A stretch of DNA of 59,791 nt from Actinomadura formosensis NBRC 14204. Its GTDB lineage: Bacteria > Actinomycetota > Actinomycetes > Streptosporangiales > Streptosporangiaceae. The notes below the pieces were generated by a model. That model searched no databases. It was not told where the DNA came from and worked only from the letters and a program-made list of their open reading frames with translations. The position numbers and the translations under genes were made by a program. This document shows, piece by piece, positions 15,885-24,951 of the stretch (within the stretch, counting starts at the first letter, position 1; each line of letters begins with the position of its first letter). Where the stretch lies: positions 1 through 59,791 of the forward strand of contig NZ_BCQQ01000031.1 of NCBI RefSeq assembly GCF_001552155.1. Reading direction: 5' to 3'.

Positions 15885-17420
15885 ATGCACCTGGGGCAGA
15901 TCGCGGCTCAGACACCCGACAAGCCCGCCGTGATCATGGCGGGCTCCGGACGGAGCATCACCTTCCGGGAACTGAACGAGGAGTCCAACCGGCTCGCGCA
16001 GCTGCTCCGCGCGGAGGGGCTGCGCCCGGGGGACCACATCGCGTTCATGCTGGAGAACCATCCGCTCTACCTGGCCATCGCCTGGGCCGCCCAGCGGTCG
16101 GGGCTCTACTACACCGCCATCAGCTCGCGGCTCCAGCCCGGGGAGCTCGCCTACATCGTGGAGAACTGCGAGGCCAAGGTCTTCATCACCGGTGCGTCGA
16201 TGGAGACGGCCGCGCGGTCCGCGCCGGACGTGCCGCTGCGCCTCATGCTCGGCGGCACGGCCCCCGGCTACGAGTCCTACGAGGAGCGCGTCGGCCGGTA
16301 CCCCTCCACCCCGATCGAGGACGAGTGCGAAGGCATGGACATGCTCTACTCGTCCGGCACCACCGGCCGCCCCAAGGGAGTGAAACCGCCTCTGTCCAAG
16401 GCGTCCATGGGCGAGGCCGGGCCGCTCTACATGCTGATCTCGCACCTGTTCTCGGCCGACGCCGACTCGGTCTATCTGTGCCCGGCGCCGCTCTATCACG
16501 CGGCCCCGCTGCGGTACTCGCTCGTCTTCCACCGGCTCGGCGCCACCGTCGTGGTGATGGAGAAGTTCGACCCCGAGCAGGCCCTCGCGGCCATCGAGAA
16601 GTACCGCGCCACCCACAGCCAGTGGGTGCCGACCATGTTCATCCGGATGCTCAAGCTCCCGGAGGAGACCCGCGCCCGCTACGACATGTCGTCGCTGACC
16701 TGCGCCGTGCACGCCGCCGCGCCCTGCCCGGTCCCGGTGAAGGAACAGATGATCGGCTGGTGGGGGCCGATCCTGCACGAGTACTACGCCGGCACCGAGG
16801 GCAACTGCTTCGTCTACACCAACACCGAGGACTGGCTCGCCCACAAGGGCACCGTCGGACGTCCCATCCTGGGTGAGGTCCACGTCTGCGACGAGGACGG
16901 CCGGGAGCTGCCGCCCGGGGAGCCTGGAACGCTCTATTTCGGCAACGGCCCCACGTTCGAATACCACGCCGACGAGGCCGGGACCGCCGCGTCCCGCGAC
17001 CCGCGGGGGCGCGGCTGGACGACCCTCGGCGACGTCGGATACGTGGACGAGGACGGCTTCCTGCACCTCACCGACCGCCGCGCCTACATGATCATCAGCG
17101 GCGGGGTGAACATCTACCCGCAGGAGGCCGAGAACGTCCTCGCGGTGCACCCGAAGGTCGCCGACGTGGCGGTGTTCGGCGTCCCGGACGCCGAGATGGG
17201 CGAGGCGGTGAAGGCCGTCGTCCAGCCGCTGTCCATGGACGACGCGGGCCCCGAGCTTGCGGCCGAGCTGATCGCGTACTGCCGCGACCGCCTCGCGCAC
17301 TACAAGTGCCCGCGGACGGTCGACTTCCGTCCCGAACTGCCCCGGCATCCCACCGGGAAGCTCTACAAGCGGCTCCTGAAGGACGAGTACCGGGCCGGCG
17401 AGCGCCCTGCGACGGCCTGA
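15885..17420 (+). CDS. Acyl-CoA synthetase, FadD-like (511 aa)
   Basis: ATP-dependent acyl-CoA ligase of the ANL superfamily. Adenylation motif LYSSGTTGRPKGV (residues about 152-165), YYAGTEGN, hinge GWTTLGDVGYVDEDGFLHLTDR, and the C-terminal catalytic lysine region HPTGKLYKRLLKDEY. The short N-terminus (LGQIAAQTPDKPAVIM) matches fatty- or aryl-acyl ligases of actinobacteria such as FadD4-type enzymes. Substrate cannot be set from sequence. Single gene closed by a hairpin shared with the convergent MFS gene. Confidence 0.92.
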   Translation: MHLGQIAAQTPDKPAVIMAGSGRSITFRELNEESNRLAQLLRAEGLRPGDHIAFMLENHPLYLAIAWAAQRSGLYYTAISSRLQPGELAYIVENCEAKVFITGASMETAARSAPDVPLRLMLGGTAPGYESYEERVGRYPSTPIEDECEGMDMLYSSGTTGRPKGVKPPLSKASMGEAGPLYMLISHLFSADADSVYLCPAPLYHAAPLRYSLVFHRLGATVVVMEKFDPEQALAAIEKYRATHSQWVPTMFIRMLKLPEETRARYDMSSLTCAVHAAAPCPVPVKEQMIGWWGPILHEYYAGTEGNCFVYTNTEDWLAHKGTVGRPILGEVHVCDEDGRELPPGEPGTLYFGNGPTFEYHADEAGTAASRDPRGRGWTTLGDVGYVDEDGFLHLTDRRAYMIISGGVNIYPQEAENVLAVHPKVADVAVFGVPDAEMGEAVKAVVQPLSMDDAGPELAAELIAYCRDRLAHYKCPRTVDFRPELPRHPTGKLYKRLLKDEYRAGERPATA

Positions 17421-17440
17421 GAGCCCCCTGAAAGGGAAAA

Positions 17441-17474
17441 CCCCGGCCCGGGGACCTTCGGAACCCGGCCGGGG
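17441..17474. terminator. Hairpin terminator between fadD-like gene and MFS gene
   Basis: GC-rich arms (CCCCGGCCCGGG and CCCGGCCGGGG, one bulge) with a 10-base loop. Preceded by AAAA on the plus strand, so the minus-strand transcript of the MFS gene gets a U-tract: it fits best as that gene's terminator. Confidence 0.7.
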
Positions 17475-17528
17475 TCTGGAACGCACCAGAAGCGTCCTCA
17501 GTGAGCCCTTACCTCTTCGCGGAGAGAC

Positions 17529-19100
17529 TCAGTGCATCGGCATCGGCGCGTCGGCCGCCGTGGTCTCCGGCTTCTTGCGCGGCAGCAGCAGCGCCGGCAG
17601 GAACGCCAGGAGCAGCAGCCCGGCCGAGTACCAGTAGGTGTGCTGGAACGCGTTCGCCATCGGCCCGGCGATCACCTTCATGATCTCCGGCGGGATCTTC
17701 TCCGCGCTGCCGATGCCGCCACCGGCGCCGCCGCCCAGCCCGCTGAGCTCGGCCGTGAGCCGGTTCGCCAGCAGGACCGAGATCATCGCGGTGCCGATGG
17801 ACGCCGACACCTGCTGGATGATGTTCAGCATCGTGCTCGCGCGCGGCACCTCGTCGTGGACGAGCGTCTGGATCGCGGCCGCCATGGTCGGCATCATCGT
17901 CATGCCCATGCCGAGACCCATCACGAACAGCGCCCCGCCGAGCGCCCAGTAGGACGTGTCCGCCTCCAGGACCGCGGCGAACCCGGACACCGACAGCACC
18001 ACGATGACCATGCCGACCAGCACGACCCGTCCGGGCCCGATCCGGTCGGTCAGCTTGCCGCCGATCGGCATCGTGACCATCGCGCCGAGCCCCTGCGGGG
18101 CCAGCAGCAGGCCGGACTGCAGCGCGCCCTCGCCGCGCACCGTCTGGTAGTACAGCGGCAGCAGCAGCATCGCGCCCATGAACGCGATCATGAACAGCAC
18201 CATCGTCCCGGACGCGGCCGCGACCGAGCGGCGCTTGAGCAGCCGCAGGTCGATCAGCGGGTTCTTCGCCTTCAGCGCCCGGACCACGAACCCGAGCACC
18301 AGCACGGCGCCGGCCGCCCAGAAGACCAGCGCCTCGGTCTTCAGGAAGTCCTTGAGCTCGGCGCCCTTGGCTATGCCGTAGATCAGCGAGGCCAGGCCGG
18401 GGGAGAGCAGGATCAACCCGATCAAGTCGAGCCGTTCCGCCGGCTTCGGCTCGTCCCGCTTGAGGATCCGCGCCGCCATCAGCAGCGCCACGATGCCGAT
18501 CGGCAGGTTGATGAAGAAGATCCAGCGCCACGACACGTCGTCGACGAGATAACCGCCGATGATCGGGCCGAGGATCGGGCCGAGCAGCATCGGCACGCCG
18601 ACGATGCTCATCACCTGGCCGACCCGCTGCGGCCCCGCCGCCTGGGTCAGGATCGTCATGCCGGCCGGCATGATCATGCCGCCGCCGAGGCCCTGGAGCA
18701 CCCGGAACGCGATCAGCGACTCGGCCGACCAGGCGACCCCCGCCAGCATCGAGCCGATCACGAACAGCCCGATCGAGATCATGTACAGGCGCTTGGTGCC
18801 GAACCTCGCCGAGGCCCAGCCGGTGATCGGGATCACCGTGGCCAGCGCCAGGGTGTAGCCGGTGGCGACCCACTGGATCGTCGCCAGCGAGGTCTTGAAC
18901 TCCTTCGCGAGGTCGTTGATGGCGACGTTCACGACGGTCACGTCCAGGATGGACATGATCGCGCCGAGGACGACGACCATGGCCACCGCGAGCACACCGC
19001 GGTCGAGACCGCCGCCTGCCTCGGGTTCCTTCAACGAACCGTCCGCCGTCTGCGCAGATGCGGGAGCGGTCAACTCTTTTCCAATCGTCAGGGCCCGCAT
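17529..19100 (-). CDS. MFS drug/proton antiporter, DHA2 (EmrB/QacA) family (523 aa)
   Basis: Fourteen-helix exporter. Key motifs: LDVTVVNVAINDLAKEF after helix 1 (motif D1), GWASARFGTKRLYM (motif A) and GMIMPAGMTILTQ, then LGPILGPIIGGYLVDDVSWRWIFFINLP (motif C region). A Gly-rich loop (SGLGGGAGGGIGSAEK) lies before the last helices. It probably exports a hydrophobic compound. No regulator is adjacent; the 500 bases upstream hold its promoter. Confidence 0.93.
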   Translation of the reverse strand: MRALTIGKELTAPASAQTADGSLKEPEAGGGLDRGVLAVAMVVVLGAIMSILDVTVVNVAINDLAKEFKTSLATIQWVATGYTLALATVIPITGWASARFGTKRLYMISIGLFVIGSMLAGVAWSAESLIAFRVLQGLGGGMIMPAGMTILTQAAGPQRVGQVMSIVGVPMLLGPILGPIIGGYLVDDVSWRWIFFINLPIGIVALLMAARILKRDEPKPAERLDLIGLILLSPGLASLIYGIAKGAELKDFLKTEALVFWAAGAVLVLGFVVRALKAKNPLIDLRLLKRRSVAAASGTMVLFMIAFMGAMLLLPLYYQTVRGEGALQSGLLLAPQGLGAMVTMPIGGKLTDRIGPGRVVLVGMVIVVLSVSGFAAVLEADTSYWALGGALFVMGLGMGMTMMPTMAAAIQTLVHDEVPRASTMLNIIQQVSASIGTAMISVLLANRLTAELSGLGGGAGGGIGSAEKIPPEIMKVIAGPMANAFQHTYWYSAGLLLLAFLPALLLPRKKPETTAADAPMPMH

Positions 19101-19600
19101 GCAGGCGTGCAGGACCGTGGTCAGGTCAGGTCTTCAGGGAGTACGTCGCAAAATACTGCAGCGACTGACACTTTCGCGAACCGTTAAACTTCGCGCGCTC
19201 CGGGAGTATTCCAGCGGGGTCCGACAGAACCGCCCTGCTCCTCCCCGTCCACCCTGCGGACGCACCCGCACCCGAGGCCAACGAGATGTGACGCACGCGA
19301 CACCGAACCCCTCCCTTCACGAGTCACGGGGGTAGACCACGCCCCCACCCCGAACTCATCGCACCAGGGAAGGAAAAATCTCTCCGCAGCCGCTTGTGGG
19401 GCCACTGGCCCCTGTCGGCGGTCGATCCGGCGGCTCCGCTCGGACCTGGGGGCCGGGGTGATCGACCCACGTGATCGGGCCTTTGATGACGTCGGGATCA
19501 CGGATCGCGACATGTCCGTCGTCCCGTGTGATGCCGTCGACCTCGCTCACGCCACCCGATCCGCTCGGCCGGTCATCGCCGTCGGCCGTGATCAGAGTGG
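19101..19600. other. Intergenic region between MFS gene and HxlR gene
   Basis: No supported gene. The part near 19150-19200 is relatively AT-rich and probably contains the MFS promoter. Both strands have open frames around 19440-19600, but none shows a recognised domain or a ribosome site. Confidence 0.4.
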
Positions 19601-20095
19601 TCAGCCCCTGGTCGGCCGGGCCGTGCGGGCGACGGCCCGGCGTTCGGCCTCTTCGCGTTCGGCGGCCTCCCGCTCGGCGGCCGCGCGCCTGTCGTAGGCG
19701 GCGCGCGCCGCGGCGATGGCGTTCTGGTGCTCCTCGGTCCAGACGACCAGGGCGCGGATGGTGCTGTGCAGGGTCACGCCCATCGGCGTCAGCTCGTAGT
19801 CCACCCGCGGCGGGACGGTCGGATGTACCGTCCGGCTCACCAGCCCATCGCGCTCCAGGTGCCGCAGCGTGCGGGTCAGCATTCGCTGGCTGACCCCGTC
19901 GATCGCGCGGCGCAGCTCGGTGAAGCGCAGGCTCCGCTTGTCGAGCAGTGCGATCACCAGGAGCGACCACTTGTCGGCGACGCGGTCGAGGATCTGCCGC
20001 ACCTCGCAGTCCGCGCGCTGGTCCCACTGGAGAACGTCGTCGTCGATGCCGGTATCCCCGCAGTAACCGAGGGACTCGAAAGTGCCGTCTTCCAT
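19601..20095 (-). CDS. HxlR-family transcription regulator (164 aa)
   Basis: Winged-helix regulator with the HxlR signature: Cys in QRADCEVRQILDRVADKWSLLVIALL, RFTELRRAIDGVSQRMLTRTLRHLERDGLVSRTVHPTVPPRVDYELTPMG. Such proteins often sense reactive species or quinones through that Cys. The C-terminal third is an unusual Ala/Glu/Arg-rich tail (AAAEREAAEREEAERRAVAR), probably a charged helix. It is divergent from an MFS exporter across a palindrome, so it likely controls the exporter and the flavin-linked gene behind it. Confidence 0.92.
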   Translation of the reverse strand: MEDGTFESLGYCGDTGIDDDVLQWDQRADCEVRQILDRVADKWSLLVIALLDKRSLRFTELRRAIDGVSQRMLTRTLRHLERDGLVSRTVHPTVPPRVDYELTPMGVTLHSTIRALVVWTEEHQNAIAAARAAYDRRAAAEREAAEREEAERRAVARTARPTRG

Positions 20096-20119
20096 GGTCA
20101 CCGATGGTGCCTGACGATG

Positions 20120-20146
20120 CTGCCAGTTACAAGAGGGAACTGGCAG
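20120..20146. promoter_or_regulatory. Palindromic operator for the HxlR regulator
   Basis: Perfect 9-bp arms CTGCCAGTT and AACTGGCAG with a 9-base spacer, located between the divergent HxlR (20095) and MFS (20201) starts. The inner GTTAC-type half fits HxlR sites in other actinobacteria. Confidence 0.7.
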
Positions 20147-20200
20147 GCGCTCGGGGAACCACTCCGGGCCGGTTCCCGGAGGAGATGGGGTCAGACTCCG

Positions 20201-21649
20201 ATGTCCAATTCCGTCAGCGGATCCGGCGCCGCCGGCCACCCCGCCCGAATGACAGGGCGCGCGTGGGGCGTACTGCTGGTGCTTTGCGGCGCGATCTTCC
20301 TGGAGGGGATCGACGTGGCGATGCTGAACGTGGCACTGCCGTCGATCCGCGCCGACCTGGGCCTGTCCACCGGGATGCTCAGCGGCGTGGTCAGCGCCTA
20401 CGTGCTCGGCTACGGCGGGTTCATGCTGCTGGGCGGGCGTGCCGCCGACCTGCTGGGGCACCGGCGGATGTTCGTCCTGTGGCTGGCCGTCTTCCTGGCT
20501 TTCTCCGGGCTCGGCGGGTTCGCCACCGAAGGCTGGATGCTGTTGGCCGCACGATTCGTCACGGGGGTCGCGGCCGCGTTCATGGCGCCCGCCGGCTTGG
20601 CGCTGGTCACGTCCAACTTTCCCGAGGGGCCCGTGCGTACCAAGGCGCTCGGCGTGTACGCGGGGACGGCAGCGGGCGGATTCTCGCTCGGCCTGGTCGC
20701 CGGCGGCGTGCTCACGTCGTTCGGCTGGCGGTGGGTGTTCTTCGCGCCGGTCATCCTGTCGATGGTGATCCTGACGGCGGCGCTGGTCCTCGTCCGCGAC
20801 ACCGGTGGCGAGCGGCCCTCAGACGGCTTCGATCTGGCGGGGGCGTTCGCCATCACAGGGGCCATGTTGCTGCTGGTGTACGGGGTGGTCCGGTTGGAGC
20901 ACCCGGGCGACGGCCCCGGCCTGACCGGCGGCGTGTTCGCCGCGGGGCTGGCACTACTGGGGCTGTTCGTCGCGGTCGAGCGGCGGTCGTCATCGCCCCT
21001 GGTGCGGCTGGGCATCCTGCGCACCGCGCCGCTGGTACGAGTGAACGTGGGGGCGCTGCTGTTCCTGTTCGCGTTCGCGGGCTTCCAGTTCCTGGCCACC
21101 CTGTACTTCCAGGAGCTACGCGGCTGGAACACGATGCAGACCGGCCTGGCCATGCTCGTGATCGGGATTGACACGGTGCTCGCGCCCACGCTGACGCCGC
21201 GCCTGGTGAACCGCTTCGGCAACCCCCGGGTGCTGTTCGGCGGCATCGTGGTCGCGGCGGTCGGGTACGCGCTGTTCCTGCCCGTTGGAATGGACTGGAC
21301 CTACGCCGCCATGCTTCCGGCGCTGCTCCTGCTCGGCCTGGCCTTCTCGCTGGCGTACGGCCCGCTGACCATGGCCGCGACCGAGGGTGTCGACGAGGAC
21401 GAGCACGGCCTGGCAGGCGGCCTGCTCTACACGGCCATGCAGTTCGGCACGGCGCTTGGGCTGTCGGCCGTCACCGCCGCCAGCGTCGCCGCCGGGTCGG
21501 GGCTGGACGCGCTGCGGACCGCGCTGGTCGTCCCGGTGGTGGCGGCGGTGCTCGGCGCGGTCGTCATCGCGTTCGGCCTCCGCACCCCCCGTGCGGCCTC
21601 AGGACCGGCTCAGAGCGCCCTGGCCGAGTCGGCCACGACCACCGTCTGA
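20201..21649 (+). CDS. MFS transporter, DHA2-like (482 aa)
   Basis: Exporter with EGIDVAMLNVALPSIRADLGL (motif D1), GGRAADLLGHRRMFV (motif A), FVTGVAAAFMAPAGLALVTSNFPEG and GGVLTSFGWRWVFF. Around 14 helices. First gene of a two-gene unit with a small FMN/F420-binding-like protein and controlled across an HxlR operator, suggesting detoxification of a redox-active compound. GGAGGAG lies 14-17 bases before the ATG, slightly long, but no nearer in-frame start exists. Confidence 0.92.
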   Translation: MSNSVSGSGAAGHPARMTGRAWGVLLVLCGAIFLEGIDVAMLNVALPSIRADLGLSTGMLSGVVSAYVLGYGGFMLLGGRAADLLGHRRMFVLWLAVFLAFSGLGGFATEGWMLLAARFVTGVAAAFMAPAGLALVTSNFPEGPVRTKALGVYAGTAAGGFSLGLVAGGVLTSFGWRWVFFAPVILSMVILTAALVLVRDTGGERPSDGFDLAGAFAITGAMLLLVYGVVRLEHPGDGPGLTGGVFAAGLALLGLFVAVERRSSSPLVRLGILRTAPLVRVNVGALLFLFAFAGFQFLATLYFQELRGWNTMQTGLAMLVIGIDTVLAPTLTPRLVNRFGNPRVLFGGIVVAAVGYALFLPVGMDWTYAAMLPALLLLGLAFSLAYGPLTMAATEGVDEDEHGLAGGLLYTAMQFGTALGLSAVTAASVAAGSGLDALRTALVVPVVAAVLGAVVIAFGLRTPRAASGPAQSALAESATTTV

Positions 21650-21677
21650 GCAGAGCACGTACAGGAGGGAGAGAGAG

Positions 21678-22166
21678 TTGGCCGCGCACGTGACCTCGTT
21701 CACCGAGATCAAGAACCAGTTCGACGCCTACATCGGCGACATCGTGTACGCGACCATGACCACCGTCGACAAGAAGGGGCGGCCCCGCGCACGAGTGCTG
21801 ATCCCGGTCTGGGAGACCCTTGAGGGCGACCCGCTGGGCTGGCTCGCCACGTACAAGACGCCGGTCAAGGCCGCCCATCTGGCGGGCAACCCGCACACCA
21901 CGTTCTCCTACTGGACGCCGCGGCAGAACGCGGTGAGCATCGATGCCGTCGCCGCCTGGGCCGACGACCTGGAGACCAAGCGCCATGTGTGGGAGCTTTA
22001 CCGGCGTACGAGCCCGAAGGGGGCCGGGTACGACCTGGGCAACTTCTGGCGCGGCGGGCTCGGCGACCCAGAGCTGCACCTCCTACGGCTGGAGCCTTGG
22101 CGCGTCCAGGTGATCAGAGGAGCCGACCTGCGCAGCACGATCTGGTACGCCGAGGGAGAACGCTGA
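21678..22166 (+). CDS. Pyridoxamine-5'-phosphate-oxidase-like split-barrel protein (162 aa)
   Basis: Split beta-barrel flavin-binding protein: YIGDIVYATMTTVDKKGRPRARVLIPVW, TYKTPVKAAHLAGNPHTTFSYW, and a C-terminal PWRVQVIRG. Family members bind FMN or F420 and reduce small molecules. Begins with TTG at 21678, supported by AGGAGGGA eight bases upstream. It lies 28 bases after the MFS gene and so is part of its transcript. Confidence 0.85.
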   Translation: MAAHVTSFTEIKNQFDAYIGDIVYATMTTVDKKGRPRARVLIPVWETLEGDPLGWLATYKTPVKAAHLAGNPHTTFSYWTPRQNAVSIDAVAAWADDLETKRHVWELYRRTSPKGAGYDLGNFWRGGLGDPELHLLRLEPWRVQVIRGADLRSTIWYAEGER

Positions 22167-22248
22167 CGAACTCCCTCACCGGGCGTTTGATCCCGCGGAG
22201 CCAGCCGGAGATCAGCCATGAGGTGCTGGGGGAGTGTTCGGGACTTCC

Positions 22249-22275
22249 AGGGCGTGGGGTTGAATCGCCCTGGCG
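22249..22275 (+). terminator. Hairpin downstream of the PPOX-like gene
   Basis: Perfect 8-bp arms CCAGGGCG and CGCCCTGG with an 11-base loop, 83 bases after the stop. No T-run. Confidence 0.4.
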
Positions 22276-22364
22276 CGGGAGGTGGACTGCTCGCACGAGG
22301 ACATCGCGACCTGCCCGAACTGCCAGGCCCACCTTGCGGAACTGGTGGACGTTCAGGACTCGGT
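22266..22364 (+). pseudogene. Fragment encoding a zinc-finger-like segment
   Basis: A short frame between stops reads IALAREVDCSHEDIATCPNC and continues QAHLAELVDVQDSV. Its Cys-His-Cys-Cys pattern resembles the zinc segment of anti-sigma-like actinobacterial proteins. There is no start codon or ribosome site, and an in-frame TGA lies just before it. It looks like a leftover of a broken gene. Low certainty. Confidence 0.35.
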
Positions 22365-22582
22365 GTAGACGCCCGGCGGGGATGGCGTGCTCGCGAGCGA
22401 GCCGATCAGTCCGTGCCGGTCGTCGCCAGCAACCTGCACGCGCGCCATCGCCGGATGGACCGCACCGCGATCGAAACCGCCATCCGCACACGCTTCGCCG
22501 GAAGCTGCGCTGCTGCCCCACCGCGCCGGACACCTCGCCAAAGCCATCCACACCCTGCAACTCCGCGAGACCCCGCCACGCT

Positions 22583-22672
22583 GAAAAAGACTCAGTGTTG
22601 GTGCTGGGACAGTCCGTGTGGGCGTCGCTGCTCGCGGGCATCAAGGGCGGCTCGCTCGGCCGCACTGCCTGA
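22583..22672 (+). pseudogene. DUF397 C-terminal remnant
   Basis: This frame reads EKDSVLVLGQSVWASLLAG then IKGGSL before a stop. It matches the ending of DUF397 proteins (KDPxGPVLxFxxxEWxAFLAGVKxGEF) in order and spacing, including the Trp and Gly-Lys-Gly. The expected front half (W..SS.S, NCVEVA) is not present in frame. With the fragments at 22266-22584 this region seems to be a decayed regulatory locus. Confidence 0.45.
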
Positions 22673-22734
22673 CGCCAGGGTCTCGGGGGACGGTGTGGAC
22701 GCGGCCGCCCGAAATACGTTTGTCCGGTGTTCCG

Positions 22735-23409
22735 GTGCGGCATTACCGTGCCGCGGTGGATCTCTTCTCGCGCTCTTGGACGGCGTTGCTCGCGGCGGTC
22801 GCCGATGTCGCGGACGAGGACTTCGAGCGGCCGTCCGGCTGTACCGGCTGGCTCGTACGGGACCTGGTGTGCCACCTGGTCATCGACGCCCAGGACGTCC
22901 TGATCACCCTCGTCACGCCCGCCGAGACCGAACCGACCGTGGACGCGGTCACCTACTGGAAGCTCGTGGAACCCCCGACCGGCGAGGACCCGCTCGACGC
23001 GCTGATCCCCCGGCTGGCCGCCGCGTACGGCGAGCCGCGGCTGCTCAAGTTCCATCTGGACGACGTCGGTTCCGCCGCGGGCCGCGCCGCCGTGCTCGCC
23101 GATCCCGCCGCCCGTGTCAGCACCCAGGACATGGTGCTGACCGCCGGTGACTACCTGTCCGCGTACGTGCTCGAATGGACCCTGCACCATCTCGACCTGA
23201 TCGCGTATCTGCCGTCCGCCGCCGAGCCGCCCGCCGAGACCCTCGCGGCGGCGCGGGCGTCCCTGGAGAAGATCGCCGGGACTCCGTTCCCCGCCTCGTT
23301 CTCCGACAAGGACGCGCTGCTGATCGGCACCGGACGCCGTGCGCCCACCGATGCGGAGCAGGCCGCGCTCGGCGGTCTCGCCGCGAAGCTCCCGCTCGTC
23401 CTCGGCTGA
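22735..23409 (+). CDS. Maleylpyruvate isomerase N-terminal-like (DinB/MDMPI) protein (224 aa)
   Basis: Four-helix DinB-like protein of the mycothiol-dependent family. LFSRSWTALLAAVADVADEDFERPSGCTGWLVRDLVCHLVIDA carries the typical first helix, the CTGW turn and the metal-ligand His of CHLV. DYLSAYVLEWTLHHLDL supplies the later Glu and His ligands. Members use mycothiol or act as metal-dependent transferases. Start could be GTG 22735 or GTG 22756; neither has a clear ribosome site. Confidence 0.82.
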   Translation: MRHYRAAVDLFSRSWTALLAAVADVADEDFERPSGCTGWLVRDLVCHLVIDAQDVLITLVTPAETEPTVDAVTYWKLVEPPTGEDPLDALIPRLAAAYGEPRLLKFHLDDVGSAAGRAAVLADPAARVSTQDMVLTAGDYLSAYVLEWTLHHLDLIAYLPSAAEPPAETLAAARASLEKIAGTPFPASFSDKDALLIGTGRRAPTDAEQAALGGLAAKLPLVLG

Positions 23410-23477
23410 GCGGTCCGCTCTCCTTTGCCGTCGCGGGTGCGTCGAACTCCGCCATGGTGCGCGGCGTCTTAATGATC

Positions 23478-24176
23478 ATGCGTGATCTGGAATGGGAAGG
23501 GGCGCTGAACGTCCGGGATCTGGGCGGGCTGCGGACGGGCGATGGGCGGGCGGTCCGGCCGGGGGCGGTCGTGCGGTCGGGGATGCTCGACCGGTTGACC
23601 CCGCGAGGGTGGGACGAGCTGATCGGGTACGGGATCCGCACGGTCGTCGACCTGCGCAACGAGGAGGAGCGGACCGTCCTGCCGCCGGACCCGCTGACCT
23701 GCGTCCACGCCCCGCTGGACGACACCGCCGACACCGCGATGTGGGAGCTGATCTGGGGCCGGGACCTCGACGGGACGCCGCTGTACTACCCGGTCTTCCT
23801 GGAGCGGAAGGCCGAGCGGTGCGCCGCGGCGGTCAGGGCGGTGGCGCAGGCCGAGCCGGGAGGCGTGCTCGTCCACTGCGGGGCCGGGCGCGACCGGACG
23901 GGACTCGTCAGCATGCTGCTGCTCATGCTCGCCGGTGTGCTCCACGACGAGATCATCGCCGACTACGAGATCAGCAACCCGCGCATAGCGATGGTGTACC
24001 CGGAGTACTGCTCACTGGAAATCCTGGAGCGGCACGGCACCACCGAGCGGGAGGCTCTGCTCGCCGTTCTCAACTCGCTGGACGCCGTCTCCTATCTGGG
24101 TGGGGCCGGTCTTACGGCGAGCGAGGCCGAGGCTGTGCGGGATCGGTTGCTCCAAGGGGGCGTTACCCACACCTGA
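23478..24176 (+). CDS. Tyrosine-protein phosphatase, DSP/PtpB-like (232 aa)
   Basis: Protein tyrosine phosphatase of the MptpB-like class. N-terminal WEGALNVRDLGGLRTGDG, RSGMLDRLT, VVDLRNEEER, then active-site loop VHCGAGRDRTG with nucleophilic Cys and Arg. Domain fills the protein. Three in-frame ATGs lie close together (23454, 23472, 23478); the last best fits the family start. It ends overlapping the convergent methyltransferase by 14 bases. Confidence 0.9.
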   Translation: MRDLEWEGALNVRDLGGLRTGDGRAVRPGAVVRSGMLDRLTPRGWDELIGYGIRTVVDLRNEEERTVLPPDPLTCVHAPLDDTADTAMWELIWGRDLDGTPLYYPVFLERKAERCAAAVRAVAQAEPGGVLVHCGAGRDRTGLVSMLLLMLAGVLHDEIIADYEISNPRIAMVYPEYCSLEILERHGTTEREALLAVLNSLDAVSYLGGAGLTASEAEAVRDRLLQGGVTHT

Positions 24177-24951
24177 TAGCGGTGGCCACCGCGGTAGTGT
24201 AAGCCATAGTGAATTCGCCGCCCATCGTGTCGATGGCCGTGCCCATGGCCGCCAGGACGTGTTGCTGCTTGTCCGGCGGAAGCTGGCTGTGGCCGCCGAA
24301 CGTGGGCACCTGGTCCAGCCACTCGGCGCGGGTGTAGTGGCGTTCCCAGGGGAATCGCCACTGTTCCGGGTCCTCGAAGGCGCCTGCCCGGCGTATGCCG
24401 TCGGACGCTCGGGCGCACATGAGCTCGTACGCCTCCGGGCCGGGCAAGCCCCGCTGGAAGATGGGGGAGTCGGGCACGGCCTCGCGATACGCGGCGAGGG
24501 TGGCCTCCGCCAGTTCGGGCGGGAGCTGGAACGCGTTCCAGAACACCGCCAGGCGTCCGCCCGGGCGCAGCGCCTCCGCCGCCTTGGCCGCGCCGGCGAC
24601 TGGGTCGATCCAGTGCCAGGACTGCCCGGCGATGACGGTGTCGAACGTCCGTCCGGCCGGGTCCCAGGCTTCGAACGTCGACACCTCGGTCTCGACGCCG
24701 CCGTGCCGGGCCAGGTCGGCCATGCGCGCGTCGGGGTCGACGCCGAGCACCCGGCAGCCGGCCGCCTGGAACGGGCGGGCCGTGATGCCGGTTCCGCAGC
24801 CGGCGTCGAGGACGGCGGTACCGGCGGCGGCGAGCCGCTTCACCAGGGCGCCGGGGTAGGCGGGCCGGGTGCGGTCGTAGCGTTCGGCGTCGGCGCCGAA
24901 CGACTCGGCCACCTGGCGCGCCCGATGAGGCTCATTCGGTAAAGTGGGCAT
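24163..24951 (-). CDS. Class I SAM-dependent methyltransferase (262 aa)
   Basis: Methyltransferase_11-type protein: AESFGADAERYDRTRPAYP, SAM motif VLDAGCGTGITARPFQAAG, VLGVDPDARM, FDTVIAGQSWHWID. Cytosolic; substrate unknown, similar to YcgJ/Tam-like small-molecule methylases. Its ATG lies inside an operator half and only 6 bases after a near-consensus -10, so it is read from a leaderless mRNA. Divergent from a TetR gene that very likely represses it. Confidence 0.92.
   Translation of the reverse strand: MPTLPNEPHRARQVAESFGADAERYDRTRPAYPGALVKRLAAAGTAVLDAGCGTGITARPFQAAGCRVLGVDPDARMADLARHGGVETEVSTFEAWDPAGRTFDTVIAGQSWHWIDPVAGAAKAAEALRPGGRLAVFWNAFQLPPELAEATLAAYREAVPDSPIFQRGLPGPEAYELMCARASDGIRRAGAFEDPEQWRFPWERHYTRAEWLDQVPTFGGHSQLPPDKQQHVLAAMGTAIDTMGGEFTMAYTTAVATAIRCG

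Noticed and set aside
19440..19560. Possible DUF397-like remnant on the minus strand (DGHVAIRDPDVIKGPI)
   Set aside because: The following residues lack the Trp/Phe pattern of the family, and no start or partner domain is seen.
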